DNA of 64,000 nt from Streptomyces sp. NBC_01775 (GCF_035917675.1 NZ_CP109104.1:6696001-6760000); one strand, 5' to 3'; numbered from the stretch's first letter, positions 9,428-17,675 are shown. Notes: generated by a model from the sequence alone, not told the origin. Translations and numbers: made by a program.

Positions 9428-11068
9428 ATGACCGTCAATTCACGTACTGAACGCACCCGTTCGAGAGGCGGCGCCATCGCGCTGGCCGCGGCGACGGCGA
9501 CGGTGCTCGGCGCCACCGCCTTCGCGCTGCCCGCCTCGGCGCTGTCCGACGCCGGCTCCGGCGCTGCGGCCTCGGACGCGAAGGCCGCGGCCGGAATTCC
9601 GCTCAAGAACGGCACCCTGGACTGGGGCATCAAGAAGTCCTTCCGCGACTACCTCACCGGGCCGATAGCCAACGGCGAGATCACCGTCGCGGACGGCGCG
9701 AAGACCAATGAGGACGGCAGCTTCCGCTTCACCGACGGCACCGGCTCCTACGACACGGGCACGCACGCCGTCACCACCGCCTTCAAGGGCAGCGTCCACC
9801 TCTACGGCCACGAGGGGAAGCTGGACCTCAAGCTGTCCGACCTCAAGGTCGTCACCGAGGGCAAGAGCGGCTCCCTGTCGGCCGACGTCGACAAGGGCAC
9901 CGGCAAGGACGGCAGCGGCAAGCCGGAGGAGAGCAAGGACGACGTCGAGCTCGCCACCCTCGACCTCACGGACGTCAAGCCGGGCACCGGCGAGGGCGGC
10001 GAGATGACCTTCGCCGGGATCCCCGCGTCGCTCACCGAAGCGGGCTCCGAGGCGTTCGACAAGTACTACCCGGGGGGCGAGAAGCTCGACCCGGCCTCCC
10101 TCGCCGTCACCCCGGCGAGCAGCGGCGGCGCCAACGGCTCGAACACCGCGGGCGGCTCCGCCAACGGTGGCAACGCGGGCTCGGGCAACGGCGGTTCGAC
10201 CTCCACGGGCTCGACGTCCGGCGGCTCCGGCGACGGGGGCACCACCGACGGAAGCAGCGGCGGCTCGGCCGGGCCGGGGGACGAGAAGCCCGCCTCCGGC
10301 GAGATCGCCGACGGCAACCTCGACTGGGGCGTCAAGGCTTCCTTCCGCAAGTACGTCAAGGGCCCCATCGCCAAGGGCAAGATCGAGATGTCCGACGGCG
10401 CCAAGACCACCAAGAGCGGCTACCGCTTCCCCAAGGGCAGCGGCGACTACCAGCCCGACGACCTGAACGCCGCCTTCAAGGGCGGCGTCCGCTTCCTCGG
10501 CCACAAGGAGAGCGGCTCCTACACCCTCGACCTGACCCTCTCCCACTTCCGGGTCGAGGCCGCCGGCACCAAGGGCAACCTCGTGGCCGATGTCCGCAGC
10601 AAGGACCGCGAGTCCGGCAAGGTCTCCACCTACGACGGCCTCAGCGTCGCGAGCCTCAAGCTCAAGAGCGGAGCCCTGGACCCCGAGAAGGACGTCGTCT
10701 CCCTCAAGGACGTCCCCGCCACGCTCACCGAGGACGGCGCCAAGGCGTTCGCCGGCTTCTACGAGGAGGGCGAGAAGCTCGACCCGGTCACCGCCGCCGT
10801 CTCGCTCGACGAGAACGCCGAGCTGCCCGGCGCCGGCGATGGCGGCTCGGATTCCGGTTCCGGTTCGGGCGGCGCCGAGCCCGCCTCCGTGGGCGGCGCC
10901 GGAACGGTCGGCGGCTCGGGCGACTCCGGAGCGCTCGCCTCCACCGGCACAGGGCTGCCCTCGGCCTCCGTCATGGGCGGCGCCCTGACGCTGGCCGCGC
11001 TGGGCGGCGCCGCCGTCTACGCCGCCCGCCGCCGCACGGGAGGCGCGGCCACCCCGAACGAGAGCTGA
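9428..11068 (+). CDS. HtaA-domain heme-binding protein with sortase signal
   Basis: Second heme-binding surface protein, 546 residues, 99 bp after the first and probably co-transcribed. A signal peptide (to about residue 40) is followed by HtaA domain 1 from GTLDWGIKKSFRDYLTGPI (about 58) and domain 2 from GNLDWGVKASFRKYVKGPI (about 297). A Gly/Ser/Asn-rich linker encoded around 10110-10290 separates them, and a second one leads to the C-terminus. Residues 503-507 are LASTG, which fits the LAxTG signal of actinobacterial class E sortases, followed by a hydrophobic helix and ARRR tail. So this copy is probably linked covalently to peptidoglycan while its neighbour stays in the membrane. AGGAGA lies upstream of the ATG. 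Confidence 0.88.
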   Translation: MTVNSRTERTRSRGGAIALAAATATVLGATAFALPASALSDAGSGAAASDAKAAAGIPLKNGTLDWGIKKSFRDYLTGPIANGEITVADGAKTNEDGSFRFTDGTGSYDTGTHAVTTAFKGSVHLYGHEGKLDLKLSDLKVVTEGKSGSLSADVDKGTGKDGSGKPEESKDDVELATLDLTDVKPGTGEGGEMTFAGIPASLTEAGSEAFDKYYPGGEKLDPASLAVTPASSGGANGSNTAGGSANGGNAGSGNGGSTSTGSTSGGSGDGGTTDGSSGGSAGPGDEKPASGEIADGNLDWGVKASFRKYVKGPIAKGKIEMSDGAKTTKSGYRFPKGSGDYQPDDLNAAFKGGVRFLGHKESGSYTLDLTLSHFRVEAAGTKGNLVADVRSKDRESGKVSTYDGLSVASLKLKSGALDPEKDVVSLKDVPATLTEDGAKAFAGFYEEGEKLDPVTAAVSLDENAELPGAGDGGSDSGSGSGGAEPASVGGAGTVGGSGDSGALASTGTGLPSASVMGGALTLAALGGAAVYAARRRTGGAATPNES

Positions 11069-11199
11069 TGGTCCGGCTCTCCCCGAACGAGAGCTGACGG
11101 TCCGGCTCTCCCACGCCGTGCCCGCCGCACCCCGCCCACCCGGGGGACGGCGGGCACGGCCATGTTCGCCTGGCCGTGCCCTTCGCCTTGCCCTTCGCC

Positions 11200-11231
11200 T
11201 TGACCTTGACGTTGGCGGCAAGGTCCAACGA
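11200..11231 (+). promoter_or_regulatory. MerR-type promoter/operator of the SDR-MerR operon
   Basis: ACCTTG at 11203-11208 and CAAGGT at 11219-11224 form an inverted repeat that starts inside a -35 hexamer TTGACC (11200-11205). A weak -10 (CAACGA, about 11226-11231) follows at about 20 bp. An over-long spacer occupied by a dyad is the classic MerR-family arrangement. Transcription would begin close to the ATG at 11239, so the SDR message may be leaderless. Confidence 0.6.
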
Positions 11232-11238
11232 TGGGCGC

Positions 11239-12072
11239 ATGAACGCCACCACCGCGCCGCAGAGCGCCACCACCCCGGACAGCACATCGCCCGCACCGCC
11301 CATACAGCCCGCACCGCCCACCCGCCCCAGGACCGTCGTCGTCACCGGCGCCGGTACGGGCATCGGACGGGCCACCGCGCGGGCCTTCGCCGCCGAAGGG
11401 GCGCACGTGATCGCCGTCGGGCGCCGCGAGAGCCCCCTCGCGGAGGCCGCCACGGAGCCCGGCGCGGGCACCATCACCCCGCTCGCGGCCGACATCACCC
11501 ACGAGGACGCCCCGGCCCGCATCACCGCCGCCGCGCTGGAGGCCACCGGACGCCTCGACGTACTGGTCAACAACGCGGCCGTCGTGGGCTCCGGCGACCT
11601 GGCGCACTGCACCCGCGCGGAGATCGACAGCCAGTTCGCCACCAACCTCACAGCGCCCGTGCTGCTCGCCCAGGCGGCGCTGCCCGCGCTCAAGGCCGCG
11701 CCCGGCGGCGGGGTGATCGTCAACGTCAGCACGTCCGTGGGCCAGCGGGCCTGGCCCGGCAACTCCGTCTACGCCGCGACCAAAGCGGCCCTGGAACTGC
11801 TCACCCGCAGCTGGGCCGTCGACCTGGCCCCGCACGGCGTACGCGTCGCCGCCGTCGCGCCCGGCGCCATCGAGACGCCGATCGGCGCGCACCGCGGCCT
11901 CACCCCCGAGCAGAGCGAGGCCATCCGCGCCTGGCAGATCGCTCACACCCCGCTGGGCCGACGGGGCACGCCGCAGGAGGTGGCCTGGGCCGTTCGGCAG
12001 CTGGCGGCGCCGGAGGCGTCGTTCGTCACCGGCGTTATCCTGCCGGTCGACGGGGGCGCCGTGGTGGCGTAG
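11239..12072 (+). CDS. SDR-family NAD(P)-dependent oxidoreductase
   Basis: Classical short-chain dehydrogenase of 277 residues; substrate unknown. After a Pro/Thr-rich 30-residue lead it shows the cofactor motif TGAGTGIG, the NNAAV structural motif, and the catalytic triad in NVSTS followed by YAATK. The end VTGVILPVDGGAVVA is typical of the family. GRRES after the second strand suggests NADP preference. No good ribosome site precedes the ATG at 11239; together with the MerR-type promoter this suggests a leaderless transcript. The MerR gene follows after 33 bp on the same strand, so the enzyme is probably induced by a ligand of that regulator, possibly a reactive or toxic carbonyl compound (inference). 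Confidence 0.85.
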   Translation: MNATTAPQSATTPDSTSPAPPIQPAPPTRPRTVVVTGAGTGIGRATARAFAAEGAHVIAVGRRESPLAEAATEPGAGTITPLAADITHEDAPARITAAALEATGRLDVLVNNAAVVGSGDLAHCTRAEIDSQFATNLTAPVLLAQAALPALKAAPGGGVIVNVSTSVGQRAWPGNSVYAATKAALELLTRSWAVDLAPHGVRVAAVAPGAIETPIGAHRGLTPEQSEAIRAWQIAHTPLGRRGTPQEVAWAVRQLAAPEASFVTGVILPVDGGAVVA

Positions 12073-12105
12073 CCCGTGAGGGCGTGAGAGGGCCGAGGGC
12101 CGGAG

Positions 12106-12525
12106 GTGGCGGGGCGGGTGCGCATCGGAGAGCTGGCACAGCAGACGGGGACCACGGCGCGGGCCCTGCGCCACTACGAGCAGGCGGGCCTGCTCACTTC
12201 GCGCCGGGCGCACAACGGCTACCGCGTCTACGACGAGGCCGCCGAGGTCCGCGTACGCAACATCCGCTACCTGCTGGAGGCCGGACTGACCCTGGAGGAC
12301 GCCGGGTTCTTCACGGCATGCCTGGACGGCGACATGGCCACCGCGCCCCCTTCCCAAGAGGGCCTGCGCATCGCCTACGAGCGGCTGGCCGTGCTGGAGG
12401 CACGCATCGCGGCCCAGGCCGCGGCACGCGACCGCCTACGCGCCGCGCTGCGCGACGCCGCCCGCCCCGCCGCAGGGGCCGCCGACCCTGACGACGACGC
12501 TGCCGTGCACGTGGCGGCGGCCTGA
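12106..12525 (+). CDS. MerR-family transcriptional regulator
   Basis: 139 residues. The N-terminal winged helix reads RIGELAQQTGTTARALRHYEQAGLL, then RRAHNGYRVYDEAA and the second helical element, followed by a coiled-coil dimerisation helix (ERLAVLEARIAAQAAARDRLRAAL). The C-terminal effector part is short and has no conserved cysteines, so a metal sensor is unlikely. Two GTG starts are possible: 12106 (GAGGG seven bases upstream) and 12118 (GGAGG twelve bases upstream, just before RIGELA); I keep 12106. It probably controls the SDR gene and itself through the dyad at 11203-11224. Confidence 0.85.
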   Translation: MAGRVRIGELAQQTGTTARALRHYEQAGLLTSRRAHNGYRVYDEAAEVRVRNIRYLLEAGLTLEDAGFFTACLDGDMATAPPSQEGLRIAYERLAVLEARIAAQAAARDRLRAALRDAARPAAGAADPDDDAAVHVAAA

Positions 12526-12564
12526 GAGGGATGCCCGGAGGGAGACGCTCCGGAAGGAGACGCC

Positions 12565-12582
12565 CCGGCAGCCAACTGCCGG
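12565..12582 (+). terminator. Hairpin after the merR gene
   Basis: CCGGCAG at 12565-12571 pairs perfectly with CTGCCGG at 12576-12582 around a CCAA loop, 40 bases after the stop codon. No U-tract. Confidence 0.55.
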
Positions 12583-12674
12583 CTGCTCCCGCACCTCTTG
12601 GCTGATGCCTGTGCGTCCCTCCGCTCGTCAGGGCCGGGACAGGTCCGCGGGGACAGGTCTGTCATTCTGAGCGC

Positions 12675-13037
12675 ATGTCGATCTTAGCCACCGTCGTGGT
12701 GTTGGCCATCGCTGTCCTGCACGTTTACATCCTCGTCGTGGAGATGTTCCTGTGGACCGGCCCGCGGGCCCGGGCCACGTTCGGGACGACCAGTGAGTTC
12801 GCCACCGCCACGAAATCCCTCGCCGCCAACCAGGGGCTGTACAACGGCTTCCTGGCCGCCGGTCTTGTGTGGGGTGCGGTGGCGGCCGACCCTGTGGGGT
12901 TCCAGGCGAAGGTGTTCTTCCTTGCCTGCGTGGCCGTGGCCGGTGTGTACGGGGCAGCCACCTCCGCCCGCAAGATCCTCTTCGTACAGACCGTGCCCGC
13001 GCTCATCGGCCTGGCGCTGGTGCTCGCAGCCCACTGA
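12675..13037 (+). CDS. DUF1304 family membrane protein (contains a TTA codon)
   Basis: 120 residues with four hydrophobic helices and the DUF1304 pattern: an N-terminal helix with HVYILVVEMFLW, then FGTT, a NQGLYNGFLAAGL block, and a C-terminal helix pair around AGVYGAATSARKILFVQTVPALIGLAL. The function of the family is unknown. The fourth codon is TTA (12684-12686). TTA is very rare in Streptomyces and is read by the bldA tRNA, so translation may be limited to late growth. The next gene downstream, rtcB, is convergent. Confidence 0.85.
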   Translation: MSILATVVVLAIAVLHVYILVVEMFLWTGPRARATFGTTSEFATATKSLAANQGLYNGFLAAGLVWGAVAADPVGFQAKVFFLACVAVAGVYGAATSARKILFVQTVPALIGLALVLAAH

Positions 13038-13142
13038 CCGGCTGACGCGCGAGGGAGACAGCGGACGGGACCTACGGGGCGGGCGCGGCCCAAGGTGCGT
13101 CGCACCCCGGTGAGCGGCCCGCCGCCGTACCGCCGCCCCGGA

Positions 13143-14336
13143 TCACCCCTTGACGCAGACGACCTGCTTCAGCTTCGCGACGACCTCCACCAGGTCCCGC
13201 TGCTGGTCGATCACGCGCTCGATCGGCTTGTAGGCGCCGGGAATCTCGTCCACCACCCCGGAGTCCTTACGGCACTCCACGCCCTGCGTCTGCTCGGCCA
13301 GGTCGCGCTCCGAGAAGCGCTTCTTGGCCGCGTTCCGGCTCATGCGCCGGCCGGCGCCGTGCGAGGCGGAGTTGAAGGAGGCCGCGTTGCCCAGGCCCTT
13401 GACGATGTACGAGCCGGTGCCCATCGAGCCCGGGATGATCCCGAACTCGCCGCCGCCGGCCCGGATCGCGCCCTTCCGGGTGACCAGCAGGTCCATGCCG
13501 TCGTAGCGCTCCTCGGCGACATAGTTGTGGTGGCAGGAGATGGTGTCCTCGAAGACGGGCTTCGCCTTCTTGAACTCCTTGCGCACTACGTTCTTGAGCA
13601 GGCCCATCATCAGCGCCCGGTTGTGCTTGGCGTACTCCTGCGCCCAGAACAGGTCGTGGCGGTAGGCCGCCATCTGCGGGGTGTCCGCGACGAAGACGGC
13701 CAGGTCGCGGTCGACGAGGCCCTGGTTGTGCGGCAGGTCTCGGGCGACGCCGATGTGGAAGTCCGCCAGCTCCTTGCCGATGTTCCGCGAGCCCGAGTGC
13801 AGCATCAGCCACACGGCGTCCGTGGTGTCCACGCACACCTCGATGAAGTGGTTGCCCCCGCCGAGCGACGCCATCTGCTTGAGGGCCCGCTCCCGCCGGA
13901 AGCGCACCGACTCGGCCACCCCGTCGAAGCGCGACCAGAAGTCGTCCCAGCCGGAGGTCCGCAGCCCGTGCACCTCGCCCGGCTCCACCGGCTCGTCGTG
14001 CATGCCCCGCCCGACGGGAATGGCCTGCTCGATCTTGGACCGGAGCCGCGAGAGGTCACCGGGCAGGTCGTTCGCGGTGAGCGAGGTCCGCACGGCGGAC
14101 ATGCCGCAGCCGATGTCGACGCCCACGGCGGCCGGACAGACCGCCCCGTGCATCGCGATGACGGAGCCGACCGTCGCACCCTTGCCGTAGTGCACGTCCG
14201 GCATCACCGCGAGCCCCTTGATCCAGGGAAGCGTCGCCACGTTCCGCAGCTGCTGGAGCGCACCCTCCTCCACCGTGGACGGGTCCGCCCACATCCGGAT
14301 AGGTACCCGGGCTCCGGGCATCTCGGTATGAGACAT
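13143..14336 (-). CDS. rtcB: RtcB-family 3'-phosphate RNA ligase
   Basis: Joins RNA ends bearing 2',3'-cyclic or 3'-phosphate to 5'-OH ends, using GTP and Mn2+. The 397-residue protein has the family blocks in order: MPDVHYGKGATVGSVI, the metal-binding Cys in GVDIGCGM near residue 78, GGGNHFIEV, LMLHSGSRNIG, a HHNYVAEE motif, and the GSMGTGSYIVKG and SHGAGR segments near the guanylated His (H in ASHGAGRRMSR). It has the length of the short bacterial class. ATG 14336 has GGGGGAG about ten bases upstream. No archease gene and no RtcR-type regulator is adjacent. It may act in RNA repair after nuclease damage. Confidence 0.93.
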   Translation of the reverse strand: MSHTEMPGARVPIRMWADPSTVEEGALQQLRNVATLPWIKGLAVMPDVHYGKGATVGSVIAMHGAVCPAAVGVDIGCGMSAVRTSLTANDLPGDLSRLRSKIEQAIPVGRGMHDEPVEPGEVHGLRTSGWDDFWSRFDGVAESVRFRRERALKQMASLGGGNHFIEVCVDTTDAVWLMLHSGSRNIGKELADFHIGVARDLPHNQGLVDRDLAVFVADTPQMAAYRHDLFWAQEYAKHNRALMMGLLKNVVRKEFKKAKPVFEDTISCHHNYVAEERYDGMDLLVTRKGAIRAGGGEFGIIPGSMGTGSYIVKGLGNAASFNSASHGAGRRMSRNAAKKRFSERDLAEQTQGVECRKDSGVVDEIPGAYKPIERVIDQQRDLVEVVAKLKQVVCVKG

Positions 14337-14705
14337 GACGAGTCAACTCCCCCGCAAACAAGCAAACAATGACCGGACCCCGCAATTCTCGCGGCGTCCC
14401 GACCCTCATTGTGCGCTGCGACGCACCCGCGAAGACAAAGGGTTTTTGCGTGGTGAGAGTGCGCGGACGAAGGGGAGATCACGGACTTCGGTTGTCAAGG
14501 ACCGGTCGCCCTCCCTAGGTTGACGGCGATGTTCATCCACCCGCCTCTGTGCGCCTGCTCATGTGTCCGCCCGTACGGCGGAGATCCACCGGAGTCCTGG
14601 GACGAAGGAGAGCGGGCGGAGGGGAAGACGACCGCCGCCACCGCGCCCATCGCCGCCGATGGGGGCGGCGGAGGGGCGCGCGGGTGGTGGTGGAGCGGAT
14701 TTGTC
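14337..14705. other. Intergenic/leader region between rtcB and the helical-protein pair
   Basis: The rtcB side should carry its promoter. A hexamer pair at 14492-14521 points the other way. An in-frame ATG (14529) lies seven bases after that -10 and would extend the next gene by 59 low-complexity residues; I do not count it as coding without homology support. Confidence 0.5.
14492..14521 (+). promoter_or_regulatory. Vegetative-type promoter upstream of the helical-protein pair
   Basis: TTGTCA (14492-14497) and TAGGTT (14516-14521) are spaced by 18 bp and fit the main sigma factor consensus of Streptomyces (TTGACN / TAGRRT). Confidence 0.5.
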
Positions 14706-15062
14706 GTGGTCGCCCCCGGCGACGACTCCACCGGCGGTCCCGGTCTCGTCGTGCGGGACGACGAGTTGGGGCGCCTGGGGAACATGGCCCAGGACCTGCG
14801 ACGGCAGCTCGCCACCGCCGGCCGGGATGCCAGGTCCTCGATTTCGGAGGCGGCGGCCGACCTGTCCGCCGGGGGGCTGGGCCTGGGCGGCGCGCTCTCC
14901 GAGCTGGACGACGCGTGGGAGACGAAGCTCAACGCCTTCCGGGACGCCTACGGCAAGGTCTCCGACCACCTGGACCACACCCGCGCGGAGCACGCCAGGG
15001 ACGAGGCGAGGTTCCAGGACACGATGTCGTCCCTCGCGACACTCGACCAGCGGCTCACGTAG
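14706..15062 (+). CDS. Small helical protein, WXG100-like
   Basis: 118 residues, predicted all-helical after a short Asp/Gly/Pro-rich start. Two helices can be seen: ELGRLGNMAQDLRRQLATAGRDARSSI and a longer one around LSELDDAWETKLNAFRDAYGKVSDHL, with a W-E-T turn-like centre and further helix to the C-terminus. This size and heptad pattern fit ESX/WXG100-type proteins, but the exact WxG motif is absent. The GTG at 14706 is chosen for a GGAG ten bases upstream. The stop (TAG) overlaps the AGGAGG of the next gene, so the two are translated together. I do not recognise a named family with certainty. Confidence 0.6.
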   Translation: MVAPGDDSTGGPGLVVRDDELGRLGNMAQDLRRQLATAGRDARSSISEAAADLSAGGLGLGGALSELDDAWETKLNAFRDAYGKVSDHLDHTRAEHARDEARFQDTMSSLATLDQRLT

Positions 15063-15073
15063 GAGGACGGAAC

Positions 15074-15658
15074 ATGTCCAAGCCCGGCACACCGACCGTC
15101 CAGGAGTTGCGGCACCTGCGCCTGGCCGGGCTGGACGCGGCGATCACCGACTGGAGGGCGCTGCACCGCAGGCTCGGTGAGCTGACCGAAGGGGGCGGCG
15201 GGGGCAAGGGCACGCCGGACGCCTCGGCCGCCGCGTACGCCTCCGCGATACGGGACGCCGCCTGGTCCGGGGAGAACGCCACGGCCGTCCGGGGCTTCGT
15301 CACCAGGACATCCGCCCGCCTTCCGGACCTGGTGGAGGAGGCGGCGGATGTCCTGCGCCTCCTCCAGTCCGTCCACCGGGCGTTCACCGGCCACAAGTCC
15401 GACCTGGAAAGAGCGCTCGACGGCCTGGCGGAGGACGGCATCCGCCTCGACGACAACGGCAGGGCGTCGAGCGCGACGTCTTCTCCGGTGCCCCGTTCGC
15501 AGCTGGACGCCGCCGAGCGGCGGGTCGCGAGGGTCCTGTCGGCCGCGGCCGAGACCGACCGGACCCTCACCCGTGAACTCCGGGCCCTCGCCCGGCGCGG
15601 GTACCACCCCGGCGCGACGGCCCCCGGCGGCGTTCAGCCCGCCGGGGGCGCGATGTGA
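15074..15658 (+). CDS. Helical protein, possible WXG-type secretion partner
   Basis: 194 residues, starting MSKPGTPTVQELRHL with a perfect AGGAGG seven bases before the ATG. Mostly helical: helices near 12-38, 50-85 (containing the SGENATAVRGFV turn), 85-125 and 138-175, with a Gly-rich loop at 40-45 and a Gly/Pro tail. The spacing of helices resembles the N-terminal targeting part of actinobacterial WXG/LXG-type toxins, but no toxin domain is attached. It is coupled to the preceding 118-residue gene. A similar organisation (small helical protein followed by a larger one) is repeated at 32285-35748. Function unknown. Confidence 0.6.
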   Translation: MSKPGTPTVQELRHLRLAGLDAAITDWRALHRRLGELTEGGGGGKGTPDASAAAYASAIRDAAWSGENATAVRGFVTRTSARLPDLVEEAADVLRLLQSVHRAFTGHKSDLERALDGLAEDGIRLDDNGRASSATSSPVPRSQLDAAERRVARVLSAAAETDRTLTRELRALARRGYHPGATAPGGVQPAGGAM

Positions 15659-15667
15659 GGGCCGGGC

Positions 15668-16336
15668 TCAGGCGCTCAGCCGGAACTGGGCCCCCAGGTC
15701 GCGGAAGACAGCGATGTTCAGGTCGAAGGCGCGCCTGCACTCCTCGATGACGCGCTGCTTCTCCAGGTCGTCGCACGGGAGCGCGTCCAGCAGCGCGCGG
15801 TATTCGCGCTTGAAGGCGGCGGGGTTGGAGATCGCGTCGAAGACGTAGAAGCGGACGCCGTCGCCCTTGCGGTCGAAGCCCCAGGTCTTCTCCGCCGTGC
15901 CGCGGACGATCTGGCCGCCGGAGAGGTCGCCGAGGTAGCGGGTGTAGTGGTGGGCGACATAGCCGGCGGGCCAGTCGCGGGCCACCACGGCGATCCGGTC
16001 CGCGTACGCGGAGGTGGTGGGAAGGGGAGTGAGCGCCTCACGCCAGGCGCCGTCGCCGTGGAGGTGGGTGAGGTCCCGCTCCAGCGCCGGCAGCCGGAAG
16101 AGCTCACCGCGGACGAAGGGACCCGCGACCGGGTCGTCCTCCAGGGTGGCGGCGGCCTCCTCCAGCGCGCGGTAGATGAACCAGAGCTGCTCGGTGTAGC
16201 GCGTGTAGGCGTCCAGGCCGAGCTTGCCGCCGAGCAGTTCGCTCATGAAGGCCGAGTCATGGGCCTCGGCGTGCTGCTCGCGGGAGGCGGTGCGGATGAG
16301 TGCGGAGAAGGCCGTGTCCGACACTGACGAGGTCAC
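15668..16336 (-). CDS. hmuO: Biliverdin-producing heme oxygenase
   Basis: Opens the heme ring to biliverdin, CO and Fe2+, releasing iron from heme taken up by the HtaA/HmuTUV system. 222 residues; the proximal heme ligand should be a His in SREQHAEAHD near residue 20, and the family signature RYLGDLSGGQ with its distal-helix glycines is intact. AFKREYRALLD and the C-terminal helix also fit. The GTG at 16336 has GGGAG six bases upstream; an in-frame start at 16369 is less likely. An iron-box-like site lies 74 bp upstream, so it belongs functionally to the heme-uptake regulon although about 4.6 kb away. Confidence 0.93.
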   Translation of the reverse strand: MTSSVSDTAFSALIRTASREQHAEAHDSAFMSELLGGKLGLDAYTRYTEQLWFIYRALEEAAATLEDDPVAGPFVRGELFRLPALERDLTHLHGDGAWREALTPLPTTSAYADRIAVVARDWPAGYVAHHYTRYLGDLSGGQIVRGTAEKTWGFDRKGDGVRFYVFDAISNPAAFKREYRALLDALPCDDLEKQRVIEECRRAFDLNIAVFRDLGAQFRLSA

Positions 16337-16409
16337 ATCTGGCTCCCGGGGGTGCGGAGGCGGGTACACGCGATCCGGCAGGGCGGCGCGATAGCCTTGA
16401 TCCTGCTAC

Positions 16410-16428
16410 TTAGGTTTACCTAAGTCAA
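16410..16428. promoter_or_regulatory. Iron-box-like operator before the heme oxygenase gene
   Basis: TTAGGTTTACCTAAGTCAA agrees with the IdeR/DmdR1 box TTAGGTTAGCCTAACCTAA at 14 of 19 positions; it also contains the tight palindrome ACTTAGGT-TT-ACCTAAGT (16408-16425). Confidence 0.75.
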
Positions 16429-16473
16429 GGGTTTGCCGACGCCCTGTCGGGAAACGTGTACCCGGCGAGCCCG

Positions 16474-17331
16474 CTACGGAAGCGTCAGGATCTCCACGCC
16501 CGTCTCGGTCACCACCAGCGTGTGCTCGAACTGCGCCGTCCGCTTCCTGTCCTTCGTGACGACCGTCCAGCCGTCCTCCCACATGTCCCACTCGTGGGTA
16601 CCGAGGGTCAGCATCGGCTCGATGGTGAAGGTCATCCCGGGGCGCATCACGGTCGTCGCCCTGGGGTCGTCGTAGTGCGGGACGATCAGGCCCGAGTGGA
16701 AGGACCTGTTGATTCCGTGGCCGGTGAAGTCGCGGACGACGCCGTAGCCGAAGCGCTTGGCGTACGACTCGATCACCCGGCCGATGATGTTGATCTGCCG
16801 TCCCGGCTTGACCGCCTTGATGGCACGGGTGAGGGACTCCCGCGTGCGCTCCACCAGCAGCCGCGACTCCTCGTCGACCTCGCCGCACAGGTAGGTGGCG
16901 TTGTTGTCGCCGTGCACGCCGTCGAGGTACGCGGTCACATCCAGGTTCACGATGTCGCCGTCGCGCAGCACCGTCGAGTCGGGGATGCCGTGGCAGATGA
17001 CCTCGTTGACCGAGGTGCACAGCGACTTGGGGAACTCGCGGTAGCCCAGCGTCGAGGGGTAGGCCCCGTGCTCGACCATGTACGCGTGCGCCACCTCGTC
17101 CAGCTTGTCGGTGGTGACGCCGGGCGCGATGTGCTTCGCGGCCTCCTCCATCGCGCGCGCCGCCACCCGGCCCGCGATCCGCATCTTCTCCACCGTCTCG
17201 GCGTCCTGCACCTCGGGCCCGTCGTAGGGGGTGGGCGCGGGCTTGCCGACGTACTCGGGACGCGGGATGGAGGCGGGCACCGACCGGGGCGGGGAGAGGG
17301 TGCCGGGGGCAAGAAGAGACTGGCCAGACAT
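16474..17331 (-). CDS. map: Methionine aminopeptidase, type I
   Basis: Removes the initiator methionine from nascent proteins. 285 residues with the pita-bread fold landmarks: the two metal-binding aspartates in [14 protein letters not shown], the His in [12 protein letters not shown], the Glu in FTIEPML, and the final Glu in [16 protein letters not shown]. It is a housekeeping enzyme; actinomycetes often carry more than one copy, and this one has a 40-residue N-terminal lead ([16 protein letters not shown]) of the type that binds near the ribosome in the MapA-like long form. ATG at 17331. Divergent from the small SPOR-like gene. Confidence 0.95.
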   Translation of the reverse strand: MSGQSLLAPGTLSPPRSVPASIPRPEYVGKPAPTPYDGPEVQDAETVEKMRIAGRVAARAMEEAAKHIAPGVTTDKLDEVAHAYMVEHGAYPSTLGYREFPKSLCTSVNEVICHGIPDSTVLRDGDIVNLDVTAYLDGVHGDNNATYLCGEVDEESRLLVERTRESLTRAIKAVKPGRQINIIGRVIESYAKRFGYGVVRDFTGHGINRSFHSGLIVPHYDDPRATTVMRPGMTFTIEPMLTLGTHEWDMWEDGWTVVTKDRKRTAQFEHTLVVTETGVEILTLP

Positions 17332-17429
17332 GGCGGCGAGTCTAGTCCGGCCTTCGGCGGGCCGCTGCGGGGTGCCGACGGGTGCTGTGGGGTGCTGCGC
17401 ACTCGCGCGGGGTGCGCGACCATGGGCCC

Positions 17430-17675
17430 ATGGCTCTGTTCAAGCGCAAGACGGTCGGCAGGCCCGGCGAGTGGTTCTTCAACGTCGAGGACGGCCAGGT
17501 CGAGGAGGGCCCGCAGTCGCCGGGCAAGGACCGCATGGGCCCCTACGCCAGTCGCGAGGAGGCCGAGCACGCGCTGGAGACCGCGCGGGAGCGCACCTCC
17601 CAGTGGGAGAGCGACCCCCGCTGGCGCGATGGCCCCTCGCGGGGCGGCCAGGAGGACGGACCCGCTCAGGGCTGA
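17430..17675 (+). CDS. Small SPOR-like protein
   Basis: 81 residues beginning [19 protein letters not shown]. The pattern [36 protein letters not shown] resembles a short SPOR-type repeat (bbab fold with a YxSREEAExxL helix). No signal peptide or membrane segment is seen. Earlier in-frame starts to 17382 exist, but residues match the usual start at 17430. Its last ten bases overlap the end of the convergent MFS gene. Role unknown, probably a cytoplasmic house protein conserved next to map. Confidence 0.75.
   Translation: MALFKRKTVGRPGEWFFNVEDGQVEEGPQSPGKDRMGPYASREEAEHALETARERTSQWESDPRWRDGPSRGGQEDGPAQG

Noticed and set aside
14520..14705. N-terminal extension of the 118-residue helical protein (ATG 14529 or GTG 14520)
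   Set aside because: A promoter at 14492-14521 would allow a leaderless start at 14529, but residues are low-complexity (Gly/Ala runs) with no homology I can recall; a GGAG-preceded GTG at 14706 is simpler. Kept open.
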